In this document: one piece after another, positions 9,106 to 17,033 of the stretch | How the letters are laid out: each line of letters begins with the position of its first letter | How positions within the stretch are numbered: position 1 is the first letter of the stretch | Assembly (NCBI GenBank): GCA_025517485.1 | Contig: JAOPKB010000010.1 | Location: 62,001 to 126,000 of the forward strand | Length of the DNA stretch: 64,000 nucleotides | Direction of reading: 5' to 3' | From: Natronoglomus mannanivorans | GTDB taxonomy: Archaea > Halobacteriota > Halobacteria > Halobacteriales > Natrialbaceae | Notes under the pieces: generated by a model | Told to the model about the DNA's origin: nothing | Databases searched by the model: none | The model's input: the letters and a program-made list of their open reading frames with translations, nothing else | Translations under genes and position numbers: made by a program

Positions 9106-10329
9106 TCAACACACCCCGTGGCGCTCGTAGAACCGCCGCACGCGGTCGTCGGTCAGCAACGGCCCGTGGACCTGAATCGACTTGAGTCCGGGGTAGCTGT
9201 TCCCCTCGAGAACTGTGAACTCGCCGTCCTCGCCAGTGACGACGACGTCCCAGCCGATGTAGGGGATGTACGAGTACGTCTCCGCGAACTCGAGAATTCG
9301 GTCGCGAATCCTCGACCAGCCGGGAATCTGCGCACCCTCGATTCGGGTTCCGGTGTCGGGATGGGTAGCGTACCACTCGAGGTCGCCGTCGTAGGGCAGT
9401 TGTGCGCCGGGACCGAGTTCACCGGTCTCGACGTCGATCTCGGCCGTGAGCCCGCCTTGCGAGAAGTTGTCCATCGGTTCGGAGTCGGCCGTTCCCATCC
9501 GCTGGATCGCCGCCCCGACGAACGGTTCGCCGGCCGCGTCGTCGTACATCGTGACGATCCGGATCGTGTTGGGCGTCTCCGGATACAACTCGGACGGGAA
9601 CCAGCCCTGTTCGACGAACTCACAGACGAGGTAATCCTCGAGGTCGGCGAGTCGCGATCGGAACGCCGGTTCGGAGAGACGGTCGCCGTTGACGCGGTAG
9701 CCACCGTCGACTCGCGAGCACAACAAGACGTTGTTTCCGCCCCCACCCTGAACCCACTTGAGTACCAGCCGTCGCTCGTCCTCGAGGCGGTCGACGACCC
9801 AGTCGGGGCCGTTGCGATCGGTTTCGTCCGGATTGTGACTCGGGCCCGAACGCCCCATCTCGACCGATCGAGTGCCGCTGGGCCCGATGGCCGACGTGAC
9901 GCTCGGTTTCGATCTCGACCTCGATCTCGAGGTGCCGCCGTCACCGATCGCCCGCGGTGGCCGAAGCGAGTCGATCGCGTGAAAGGAACCGTTGTGGAGC
10001 ATTCCGTAGACGGACATCCGGTGGTCGTCGAAGGGGTGGAGGAGCCAGTGGAAGGCGAGTTTGTTCGAGAGCGCGATCGACCACGGGCCGTTGATCCGCT
10101 TCGTGCGGACGAACCGCTGGGAGTCGGTCACGTACTCCCGATAGTTCGATTCCTCGAGGCCGTACAGCACGCCGGATCGGGTCAGAAAGCCCCGACGCCA
10201 GAGCCAGAGCCGGCGCCGAAGCGGCTCCGAGAGGTACGACTGCGTGTCCCGTTCGGTCTCGAGGAGGTGCTGGACGCCCTTGATCGAGGCGTACAGGTCG
10301 CGGACGTTCACGTCTACGTTCACGTTCAT
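9106..10329 (-). CDS. ATP-grasp enzyme of the sugar-transfer-associated type
   Basis: 407 residues. The N-terminal half is helical and basic-aromatic. The C-terminal half shows ATP-grasp features: LVLKWVQGGGGNNVLL as the likely nucleotide-binding lid, and YIGWDVVVTGEDGEFTVLEG followed by NSYPG as the metal-binding end. It resembles ATPgrasp_ST proteins found in polysaccharide clusters. These are thought to ligate an amino acid or similar acid to a sugar or lipid carrier, but the substrate cannot be read here. The MNVNVDVNV start comes from a short hexamer repeat. ATAACTAA lies 32 bases before the ATG. Confidence 0.75.
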   Translation of the reverse strand: MNVNVDVNVRDLYASIKGVQHLLETERDTQSYLSEPLRRRLWLWRRGFLTRSGVLYGLEESNYREYVTDSQRFVRTKRINGPWSIALSNKLAFHWLLHPFDDHRMSVYGMLHNGSFHAIDSLRPPRAIGDGGTSRSRSRSKPSVTSAIGPSGTRSVEMGRSGPSHNPDETDRNGPDWVVDRLEDERRLVLKWVQGGGGNNVLLCSRVDGGYRVNGDRLSEPAFRSRLADLEDYLVCEFVEQGWFPSELYPETPNTIRIVTMYDDAAGEPFVGAAIQRMGTADSEPMDNFSQGGLTAEIDVETGELGPGAQLPYDGDLEWYATHPDTGTRIEGAQIPGWSRIRDRILEFAETYSYIPYIGWDVVVTGEDGEFTVLEGNSYPGLKSIQVHGPLLTDDRVRRFYERHGVC

Positions 10330-10353
10330 ACCGTCGAAGGACAGCGACGTGTG

Positions 10354-10361
10354 TTAGTTAT
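10354..10361 (-). promoter_or_regulatory. ATAACTAA box, variant of the shared ATAACAAA element
   Basis: On the minus strand ATAACTAA starts 32 bases before the ATG at 10329, in the TATA position. Confidence 0.4.
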
Positions 10362-10527
10362 CGATCAGTAAAGAATCGTTTCAGTCGTCGAAACGCGTGC
10401 AACTGAGTCGGACGGAAGGCGTCTATCGTAACGGGACCCGGATCCGGACCCGGTCTCCGACCCTCTCGAGTGAACGGCGGCCACGAACGACAGACGACGT
10501 GAGACGGTTTCGATATCGAGATCAGTA

Positions 10528-12186
10528 TCAGCCGAGATATCCGAGGTCCGCCAGCCGGTTCTCGACCTGGTCGGTCGGTTCGTCGCTGCCGGCCGGATCC
10601 GCCTCGCCGTCCTCGTTCCGGCCGTACTCCGGATACGCGTTCGAACGGACGTCAGACCGCTCGACGACGGGGAGCACGGAGCCGTCCATTCGATCGCTGT
10701 AGGGGACCCCGAGTGCCGCCATGATCGTCGGCGCGACGTCGAAGAGGTGGGCATCACGGAGCGGGGCGTCCGTATCGATGCCTTCGCCCGACGCGACGAA
10801 CACGCCGTCGAGCTTGTGATTCCAGCTCTCCGTCGGCGGCGCGAAGTAGTCGCCGGCCAGCTGATCCGAGAGGAAAAAGCGAAAGTCGTTGGGGATCGTC
10901 ACGACGTCGACCGCCTTCTCGGCGTTCTTCCCGTGGAAGTACTGCTCCCGGGGTGTGACTTCCGCGAAGACCGGATCGCCGTCCGGCGTCTGGACGGACT
11001 CCAAGTCCCGGATGAGGGCGGCGCGGACGTCGTCGTACTCCTCCGGCGAGACGACGCCGTTTGGCTCTCGGCCCTCGAGGTTGATCCGGACGCCGAGTTC
11101 GGTTCTGGCTCGCAGGTACGCGATGGACTGCTCGAAATCGACCTGTTCGTTGGCCGTCCGGGCGACGTTCTTGGGAACGTACTTCATCGCCAGCCCATCG
11201 AGGTGGACCGCCTCGAGCGCGCGTCGAGCGCGACGGGCCGTCAGACCGAACGTCGCAGCGGTACCGGCGAGGCGCTCGAGCGTGCTCGGCTCCCAGGTTC
11301 GCTCGTCGTTGCCCTGACGGAGCTGGTGGCGAATGGGGTTCCACGAGGGCATTCCCTTACCGTTGGTGGTCACGGTGACGTAGCCCTCCTCGCGGAGGAA
11401 CTCGTTGACGCGGAACTCGTACTCCTCGTAGGGACCCATCCCGTGGTCGCTCGCGAGGAAGACGCGCTTCGGATTGCACTCCTCGAGAATCTCGGCGATC
11501 TGGGCGTCGGTCGCCTCGTAGACGCTGGCGACTTTCTCCTCGTCGCCGTCGAACTCGTGGAAGACGGTGTCGGTCTTCTGGAACTGGACGAATCCGAAGT
11601 CGGGGTCGTGACGGTCCGCGAGGTAGCGAAACGCCTCGCCGCGCATCCGGACGAGCGTCCGGTACTCGGCCATCTTCTCGGCGTCGGAGACCTCGTCGTC
11701 GCCGCGGGTGTAGTTCGGATACACCCGGTACTCGCCGATCGCCTCGCGGAGCTCCTCGAGCGTGCCCTCGGGGTGACACTGCGGGTCTTCCGGGCCGATA
11801 AATCCGGGGACGACCGCGCCATCGATTTCGTCGGGCGGGTGGGTGACCGGGACGTTGACGACGACGCTCGAGTAGCCCTGCACGTCCAGCAGCGACCAGA
11901 GGGAGTGTTCCTCGACGTCGTCCCGTCCGGTGACGTGCCAGTCGTAGCCGTCGTAGTGGACGAAGCCGGTCGCTCCGTGTTTGCCGGGGTTGGTGCCGGT
12001 GTACAGCGACGGCCACGCGCTCGGCGTCCACGGCGGGATCTGCGATTCCAGCGGGCCGCAGGCGCCGTCGGTGCAGAGCCGTTCGATCGTCGGAATCCGG
12101 CCGTCCGCGAACAGTCGTTCGAAAACCGGCAGACAGCCGGCGTCGATACCAATCAACAGCGTGTCCATTCGGGTAGAGTCACTCAT
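10528..12186 (-). CDS. AlkP-superfamily phosphodiesterase/nucleotide pyrophosphatase-like protein
   Basis: 552 residues from the ATG at 12186 (MSDSTRMDT); MDTLL at 12168 is an alternative start. The metal and nucleophile sites of the family are present: Asp in LLIGIDAG, Thr in PPWTPSAWPS followed by TGTNPGKHG, Asp/His in KTDTVFHEF, SDHGMG, and a late His in WNHKLDG. It should hydrolyse phosphodiester or phosphonate-type bonds with two metal ions. No signal peptide is seen, so it is probably cytoplasmic. Two relatives lie in the same locus (37381 and 49028), which suggests work on sugar-phosphate or lipid-linked intermediates. The substrate is unknown. Confidence 0.85.
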   Translation of the reverse strand: MSDSTRMDTLLIGIDAGCLPVFERLFADGRIPTIERLCTDGACGPLESQIPPWTPSAWPSLYTGTNPGKHGATGFVHYDGYDWHVTGRDDVEEHSLWSLLDVQGYSSVVVNVPVTHPPDEIDGAVVPGFIGPEDPQCHPEGTLEELREAIGEYRVYPNYTRGDDEVSDAEKMAEYRTLVRMRGEAFRYLADRHDPDFGFVQFQKTDTVFHEFDGDEEKVASVYEATDAQIAEILEECNPKRVFLASDHGMGPYEEYEFRVNEFLREEGYVTVTTNGKGMPSWNPIRHQLRQGNDERTWEPSTLERLAGTAATFGLTARRARRALEAVHLDGLAMKYVPKNVARTANEQVDFEQSIAYLRARTELGVRINLEGREPNGVVSPEEYDDVRAALIRDLESVQTPDGDPVFAEVTPREQYFHGKNAEKAVDVVTIPNDFRFFLSDQLAGDYFAPPTESWNHKLDGVFVASGEGIDTDAPLRDAHLFDVAPTIMAALGVPYSDRMDGSVLPVVERSDVRSNAYPEYGRNEDGEADPAGSDEPTDQVENRLADLGYLG

Positions 12187-12557
12187 ACTGATGTGGGGTC
12201 TGTCTCGTTTCTCACTGTCCTCTCGCCGGCTCACAGCGGGGTCGGTCGGGCGATCGTCGATCCTCGGTCGGTTCGAATCGCACAGTTTCGGTCGGCGTTT
12301 CCGGTGCGTGCTCGCGGGATCATGGCTCCCCCTTGGAAACTCGGTTACGTTATTATCACTCGTATAAATCGGCTCGAACGGGGGAAAACGGCAGCTGGTC
12401 GAAAGGGGAGAACTGGACGAGAGGGAAGAGAGCCACGACGGGGAGAGTGTGAGTGGACAGACGCTCGAGTGGGTGACAAAGAGTGATCGATCGGGAAGAC
12501 GGAGATCGGAGTGTGATGCGATGGGTACGTGATCACTCACACAGCGGTTTTCCTGAG
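12187..12557. other. intergenic region between AlkP-like gene and Orc gene
   Basis: No supported gene. It is less GC-rich toward 12340-12370. Its right edge carries a copy of the origin repeat (12536-12558) in inverse orientation, touching the orc stop codon. Confidence 0.5.
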
Positions 12558-12558
12558 T
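12536..12558 (-). repeat. origin repeat copy at the 3' edge of the Orc gene
   Basis: CTCACACAGCGGTTTTCCTG followed by AGT, the reverse complement of the iteron core found at 14173-14386. The copy ends on the first base of the orc stop codon (12558-12560). It lies 1.4 kb from the main array, on the other side of the gene. Confidence 0.75.
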
Positions 12559-13841
12559 TATTCTTCGATACCACGCACATCAATATGCAACCACTCGAGG
12601 TTACGATCCTCGAAAGCGTCTTTTACCTTCTGAGGATCGACATCGTCGCTGAATTCGTGTTCGTTCCATTGCCCTCCACTCGCGCCTTTATTATGTTCAA
12701 TCGTATTCACGAATCCGAACATCACTAATTTCGAGAGGTGGTTGAACATTCCTCGTTGGGTGAGCGGATCTTTTCCCCTCTGTTGGTTATACGTACGAAC
12801 TACCCGAGCATAGGCAGTGTGGATTGTACGCGTACGAGCTGGTGTGAGGCCCGCATTGTCGAGATGAGCGAGCGCCTTCAGAATGTAGAGTTTCTCATCG
12901 TCCTGATCGACGATAGATTCGACGATGTTTCCGTATTCCAAGTCCTTGTCCGCCTGTCGGATATGATTCTCTTCCACCTGCTCGGATCCATCCTCTTCAG
13001 CAATCTCGGCAGATCGGCGAAGGAGACGTATTGCTCGACGAGCACTCCCTGACGCTTCCTGATATGCGAGTGCCGAACACAGAGAAATGGTTTCTTGACT
13101 GTAAGCATCATCGTAGAGGGCCAGTCTGGCACGAACTCGGAGTATCTCCGAAAGTTCTTCAGCGTCGTAAGCGGGGAACTTGATCTCGGTTTCACAGAGA
13201 CTGTCCTTCACTTTTGGTGATAGGTTCTTTCGAAAAGTGTAGTCGTTGCTGATACCGATAACACCGACACGGACGTTTTCAACGTAGCCGATGTCCCGAG
13301 AGCGAGGGAGCTCGTAGAGGAGTGTATCGTCGTTGCTAATCTTGTCAACCTCGTCCAGAATCACGAGGACGGTCCCCTCGAGTTTGTCGAGTTCTTCGTA
13401 CATGATGTCGTAAACGTCTTGTGGAGCGTAGCCAGTCCCCGTGATTCGGTTGCCTTTATCACGAAGTCGATTCACGATGCCGACAGCGACCTGATACGAC
13501 GAGGTTTTGTGGTCTGCTGTGGTGAAGTTCTCGCAATTGATCCAAACGACGTTCAAGGTTGTCCGTTCGCCTACGGGAAGTTGCTGGTTCTTCTGTTCGA
13601 TGTCTCGCTCGAGATTCTCACGAAGGTATTTCGTTGCAGCAGTTTTCCCGACACCAGTATCACCATAAAGAAAGGCGTTCTGTGGAGGGCGACCCTTGTA
13701 AATGGGTTTGAAAACGCTGGTGTACTGCTTAAGAACGTCGTCCCGGCAGAGAATCCGATCAGGCGTATAGTCTTCTTCGAAGACATCAGCGTTCTCGATT
13801 AATTCTACGTCGTCGGCAAATATTGAATTTATATTATCCAT
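12558..13841 (-). CDS. cdc6: Orc1/Cdc6 family replication initiator
   Basis: 427 residues. An AAA+ ATPase with Walker A GDTGVGKT (residues 60-67) and Walker B VILDEVDK (near 160). Regions matching sensor and arginine-finger helices follow (SARRAIRLLRRSAEIAEE), then a C-terminal winged-helix DNA-binding domain. Archaeal Orc1/Cdc6 binds origin repeats, melts the AT-rich element and loads MCM. The gene and its flanks look more AT-rich than the neighbouring glycan genes, which hints at separate ancestry such as a plasmid, an integrated element or a secondary origin. It reads away from the repeat array immediately upstream, the usual arrangement for an initiator beside its own origin. Confidence 0.95.
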   Translation of the reverse strand: MDNINSIFADDVELIENADVFEEDYTPDRILCRDDVLKQYTSVFKPIYKGRPPQNAFLYGDTGVGKTAATKYLRENLERDIEQKNQQLPVGERTTLNVVWINCENFTTADHKTSSYQVAVGIVNRLRDKGNRITGTGYAPQDVYDIMYEELDKLEGTVLVILDEVDKISNDDTLLYELPRSRDIGYVENVRVGVIGISNDYTFRKNLSPKVKDSLCETEIKFPAYDAEELSEILRVRARLALYDDAYSQETISLCSALAYQEASGSARRAIRLLRRSAEIAEEDGSEQVEENHIRQADKDLEYGNIVESIVDQDDEKLYILKALAHLDNAGLTPARTRTIHTAYARVVRTYNQQRGKDPLTQRGMFNHLSKLVMFGFVNTIEHNKGASGGQWNEHEFSDDVDPQKVKDAFEDRNLEWLHIDVRGIEE

Positions 13842-13922
13842 GTAGAATAATAACTATATTCATTCCTATTAAATTTTCCTGAGTTTCCCGGGCTTCGTTA
13901 GTTTCATGAGTTATGAGAGAGC

Positions 13923-13947
13923 ATTCGCACAGCAGTTTTCTTGAGTT
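13923..13947 (-). repeat. inverted origin repeat left of the AT-rich core
   Basis: The core GCACAGCAGTTTTCTTGAGT is the reverse complement of the iteron with two substitutions in the core. It faces the direct copy at 14026-14043 across the AT-rich segment. Confidence 0.65.
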
Positions 13948-14025
13948 CTCGATCTCTGATGCTATAAAGGAGTTACTCTTCAACCCGTCTTACCTATAAA
14001 CAATGGTTATAATACCTATATTTTT

Positions 14026-14043
14026 CTCAGGAAAACTGCTGTC
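14026..14043 (+). repeat. direct origin repeat right of the AT-rich core
   Basis: CTCAGGAAAACTGCTGTC matches the iteron core. It lacks the GTGAGAG extension found in the main array. Confidence 0.65.
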
Positions 14044-14172
14044 AAATGAACATGCGTCTATGATTTCTGTCCTGAACGTATACCGGATATTAATACCGCC
14101 ACCAGTAGACTGAAATAGTCAAAATAGTGTTGTTCAGTCGAATTGGAACAACGATACGGTGGCCAGTGATTA

Positions 14173-14386
14173 ACTCAAGAAAACCGCTGTGTGAGAGCTG
14201 AGACTGTACAATTGACTGTTACCTTCACGAGAAAGACTCAGGAAAACCGCTGTGTGAGAGCGAAGATAGTATGAGTGATTATCCCTATCGCAAGAAAGAC
14301 TCAGGAAAACTGCTGTGTGAGAGCAAAGGCAATATGATCGATTCCTTCCTCTACGAGACGGACTCAGGAAAACCGCTGTGTGGAAG
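14173..14386 (+). repeat. iteron array, four copies at exact 63-base period
   Basis: Copies of ACTCAGGAAAACCGCTGTG plus TGAGAG start at 14173, 14236, 14299 and 14362, so every interval is 63 bases. The bases between cores are weakly similar too (a CGAGA/CAAGA motif just before each core), so the unit is a diverged 63-base tandem repeat. At about 10.5 bases per turn, 63 bases is six turns, which would place all sites on one DNA face. The last copy diverges after CTGTG. Confidence 0.9.
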
Positions 14387-14406
14387 GGAAGAAGAAATGG
14401 ATTCAA

Positions 14407-14862
14407 TGTCCCCCTTCCATTATTGACAGAGCAATTCGAATCGGAACGGTGATTTATCGTTTGCTTCGTCCAAGTACGTGTTGATATCGATAAATCGCAT
14501 CATTTGACAACAGACACGTCAAATTCACCCGTCACCGACTCTCTATTATCGGAGTTATCTCTCTGCAAAGCATCTACAGTATAGCAGTGCTCATCGGGCT
14601 TGGTGACCCAAACCAGAAGTATCACAACTCGTTTCGCCTGAAGAATTGTACGTCAGTCGATAGCGATCAGCAATACAGCACAAAACGGTTTCAGAATTCA
14701 CGATCGAGATAGATACCCAATTCGTCATTACGCACCTACGCGTGTAAGTGGGCTCGAGTTCTCGAACCGGGACCGATTCCCGAACGAATCTCCTGAAACA
14801 CTGCCTCGAGACACGCCGAAATCCCGGGGGATTTAATCCCGTCCACCCCCGACGTGTGACCG
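14407..14862. other. gene-free segment between origin array and pyrD
   Basis: No supported gene, and no further origin repeat was found. Composition is moderately AT-rich up to about 14720, then returns to high GC. It presumably holds the pyrD promoter. Confidence 0.4.
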
Positions 14863-15933
14863 ATGTCGCTGTACGCGTCCGTTCGCCCCCTCGCATTCAC
14901 CCTGCCCGCGGAAACCGCCCACGAACTCGGCAAGCGGGTGCTCAGGGCCACACAGGCCACGCGACCCACTCGAGAGGCGCTCGAGTACGCCTATCGGTAC
15001 GACCACGAAGCGCTCGAGGTCGACCTGTTCGACACCACGTTTCCGAACCCGGTGGGCGTCGCGGCGGGGTTCGACAAGAACGCCGAAGTGACCCACGCGC
15101 TGGCGGCGCTGGGCTTCGGATTCGTCGAGGTAGGAACGGTCACGCCGTACCCACAGCCCGGCAACGACCGCCCGCGGCTGTTTCGCCTGCGCGAGGACGA
15201 GGCGATGGTCAACCGCATGGGGTTCAACGGCCACGGGGCCGACCGCGTCCGCCAACGTTTCGAGGCCGACGGTGTTCCCGACGTCCCCGTCGGCGTCAAC
15301 GTCGGCAAGATGAACACCTCGAGCGAGCGAGAGGCGATCGAGGACTACCGGCGCGTCTTCGACCGACTCTACCCGTATCCGGACTACTTCGTCGTCAACG
15401 TCTCCTGTCCGAACACGCCCGACGAGTTCGACGAGCAGTCACCGGAGCACCTTCGGGCGATCTTCGAGACGCTCGAGGGCGAGAACGACGAGGACAAGCC
15501 GATCCTGGTGAAGATCGGTCCCGATTCGCCCGAGGAGTCGGTGCTCGACCTCGTCGACATCGTCGAGGAGTTCGACCTCGACGGAATCGTGGCGACGAAC
15601 ACGACGACCGCGCGGGAGGGACTGGAATCCGCGAACCAGCAGGAGTGGGGCGGACTCAGCGGGAAGCCGCTTACCGAGCGCTCGACCAGCGTGATCCGGA
15701 CGCTCGCGGAGTACACGGACGGAGAGTTGCCGATTATCGGCGTCGGCGGTGTCGACTCGGCCGAAAGCGCCTACGCGAAGATCCGTGCGGGCGCGTCGCT
15801 GGTCCAGCTCTACACCGGGTTCGTCTACAACGGGCCGACGACGGCTCGAGAGATCAACCGCGGGCTCGTCGAGTTACTGTATCAGGACGGGTTCTCGTCG
15901 ATTGAAGAGGCGGTGGGCGCAGACCTCGAGTAG
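14863..15933 (+). CDS. pyrD: dihydroorotate dehydrogenase, class 2 (quinone)
   Basis: 356 residues, full length. It oxidises dihydroorotate to orotate in pyrimidine synthesis, using FMN and membrane quinone. Diagnostic segments are NPVGVAAGFDKNAE, VGTVTPYPQPGN, NRMGFNGHG, VNVSCPNTP with the class 2 catalytic Ser region, and GVGGVDSAESAYAKIRAGAS for FMN phosphate binding. The N-terminal helix (MSLYASVRPLAFTL) fits the class 2 quinone-tunnel/membrane-association helix. It stands alone beside the origin region and is not part of the glycan set. Confidence 0.96.
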   Translation: MSLYASVRPLAFTLPAETAHELGKRVLRATQATRPTREALEYAYRYDHEALEVDLFDTTFPNPVGVAAGFDKNAEVTHALAALGFGFVEVGTVTPYPQPGNDRPRLFRLREDEAMVNRMGFNGHGADRVRQRFEADGVPDVPVGVNVGKMNTSSEREAIEDYRRVFDRLYPYPDYFVVNVSCPNTPDEFDEQSPEHLRAIFETLEGENDEDKPILVKIGPDSPEESVLDLVDIVEEFDLDGIVATNTTTAREGLESANQQEWGGLSGKPLTERSTSVIRTLAEYTDGELPIIGVGGVDSAESAYAKIRAGASLVQLYTGFVYNGPTTAREINRGLVELLYQDGFSSIEEAVGADLE

Positions 15934-15949
15934 GGGTAGGGGTAGAGTA

Positions 15950-15992
15950 GGATAGGAGAGGATAGTATAGGAGAGGATAGTATAGGAGAGGC
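15950..15992. repeat. short 15-base tandem repeat after pyrD
   Basis: AGAGGATAGTATAGG recurs in tandem about 2.5 times immediately downstream of pyrD. It is a simple AT/purine repeat of unknown role. Confidence 0.6.
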
Positions 15993-16079
15993 GTTTCGAG
16001 GCATTCGGGTTCGCCTCGGCGAGAGGACACAGCGAAAGAGGCATTCCGCCGGCCTCACTATCGGGTTCTGACTCGAGAC

Positions 16080-16925
16080 ATGGACGATACCCGGCTCTTT
16101 CACTCTCAGTTCCTCCGAGCGCGCATCACCGTCCGGGACGTGCTCGTCCACGCGTCGATTCCTCTCCTCTTGAGTCTCGTCTACGTCTCCCCGATCACCT
16201 ACGAGTCGCTGCTGTTCAGACCGGGCGTGAGCGGGCTCGGAGAGACGTACCTCTCGACGCTGGGTCACGCCGATGCCGGACACCTGTTCGGGAACGTGTT
16301 CGGCTACGGAGTGCTGACGTCGCTCTCGTTCGTTCTCCTCGTCGGAGTTGGGAGACGACGCCTCTACTACACACTGTTCGGCTCGATTCTCGTGTTCGTC
16401 CCGCCGCTGTCGTCCGCGCTGGCTCGAGCGTATCTGGAACTGACGGCCCCCGACGTCGTCGGCACCTACCGCGGCGCCGGGTTCTCTATCGTCACCGCCG
16501 GGTTCGTCGGCCTGCTGGGGCTATCGATCGCCGTCCACCAGCGGCGGACGCTCGATCTTCCCGGTCGGCCGGGGCTGGCCAGCGGCTGCCTGTTCGCAGT
16601 CGCGGGCGTCGTTCCGGCGGCCGTCGTCCTCGAGTCGCCCCCGGGAGCACTCGTCCTCGGAGGGATCGGGCTGGGGTATCTCGTCGGCTCCGGCGTGAAC
16701 GCGAAGCGAAACCTACATCGACCGGACGGCCCGCGCGCCGTCGCCCTCACCGTCACCGCCGTTTTGATCCTCCTCGGCGTGACCAGCGACCTGTTCCTGG
16801 CGGAATCGACGCGGGTCGGGATGGCCCACGCGGTCGGTCTCCTCACCGGCTTTCTCGTCGTCTGGACCGTCGTTCTCGTCAGGTGGATGTACGCGACCGT
16901 CTCTGGAAACCGGGCGCTGTCGTGA
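16080..16925 (+). CDS. rhomboid-like intramembrane serine protease
   Basis: 281 residues with about six hydrophobic segments. The second has the rhomboid pattern His-x4-His-x3-Asn (HADAGHLFGN). A later segment carries GAGFS in the place of the catalytic GxSG motif, with Ile after Ser instead of Gly. The last segment offers the partner His in GMAHAVGLLTG. The Ser-His dyad therefore looks present, although the GFSI context is atypical. Rhomboids cleave membrane-protein segments. In Haloferax volcanii a rhomboid affects surface glycoprotein glycosylation, so the location near glycan genes is suggestive only. Confidence 0.75.
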   Translation: MDDTRLFHSQFLRARITVRDVLVHASIPLLLSLVYVSPITYESLLFRPGVSGLGETYLSTLGHADAGHLFGNVFGYGVLTSLSFVLLVGVGRRRLYYTLFGSILVFVPPLSSALARAYLELTAPDVVGTYRGAGFSIVTAGFVGLLGLSIAVHQRRTLDLPGRPGLASGCLFAVAGVVPAAVVLESPPGALVLGGIGLGYLVGSGVNAKRNLHRPDGPRAVALTVTAVLILLGVTSDLFLAESTRVGMAHAVGLLTGFLVVWTVVLVRWMYATVSGNRALS

Positions 16926-16942
16926 GCGGGCCAGACGTGATC

Positions 16943-17033
16943 GGTCGGACTCGAGGCCGGGTTCGGGTTCCCGTTCGCGTTCGGATTCACGTTCGGATTC
17001 GCGTTCGCGTTCTCTTTCCCGTCCGGACCCGCG
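16943..17033. repeat. GTTCGS hexamer low-complexity tract between convergent genes
   Basis: Degenerate repeats of GTTCGG/GTTCGC fill the space between the rhomboid-like gene (plus) and the M48 gene (minus). No protein is supported on either strand. Confidence 0.6.

Larger units (their letters stand above)
13842..14406. other. putative replication origin (AT-rich core plus Orc-binding repeats)
   Basis: Directly upstream of the Orc gene. An AT-rich core (about 13950-14030) is flanked by an inverse repeat copy (13923-13947) and a direct copy (14026-14043), with a half copy at 13874-13886. Four direct copies follow at 14173-14386. The combination of initiator gene, inverted boxes around an AT-rich segment and an iteron array is the textbook archaeal origin plan. 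The repeat sequence itself is not one I recognise from haloarchaeal oriC1. Activity is inferred. Confidence 0.8.

Noticed and set aside
12266-12290. GGTTCGAATC, which resembles a tRNA T-arm
   Set aside because: No acceptor stem, D-arm or anticodon arm can be fitted around it; no tRNA was recognised in the window.
10528-12540. 670-residue version of the AlkP-like protein starting at 12540
   Set aside because: The extra N-terminal 118 residues are Ser/Pro/Arg-rich and unlike the family; the ATG at 12186 begins directly before the metal-binding strand.
14173-14386. CRISPR-like array (regular repeats with spacers)
   Set aside because: Only four copies, repeats diverge, the intervening segments are mutually similar, there are no cas genes, and the adjacent Orc gene explains the array better.
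14170-14406. Minus-strand 78-residue frame with a 21-residue period (HTAVFLS repeats)
   Set aside because: It is simply the translation of the 63-base iteron array; the composition is not haloarchaeal.
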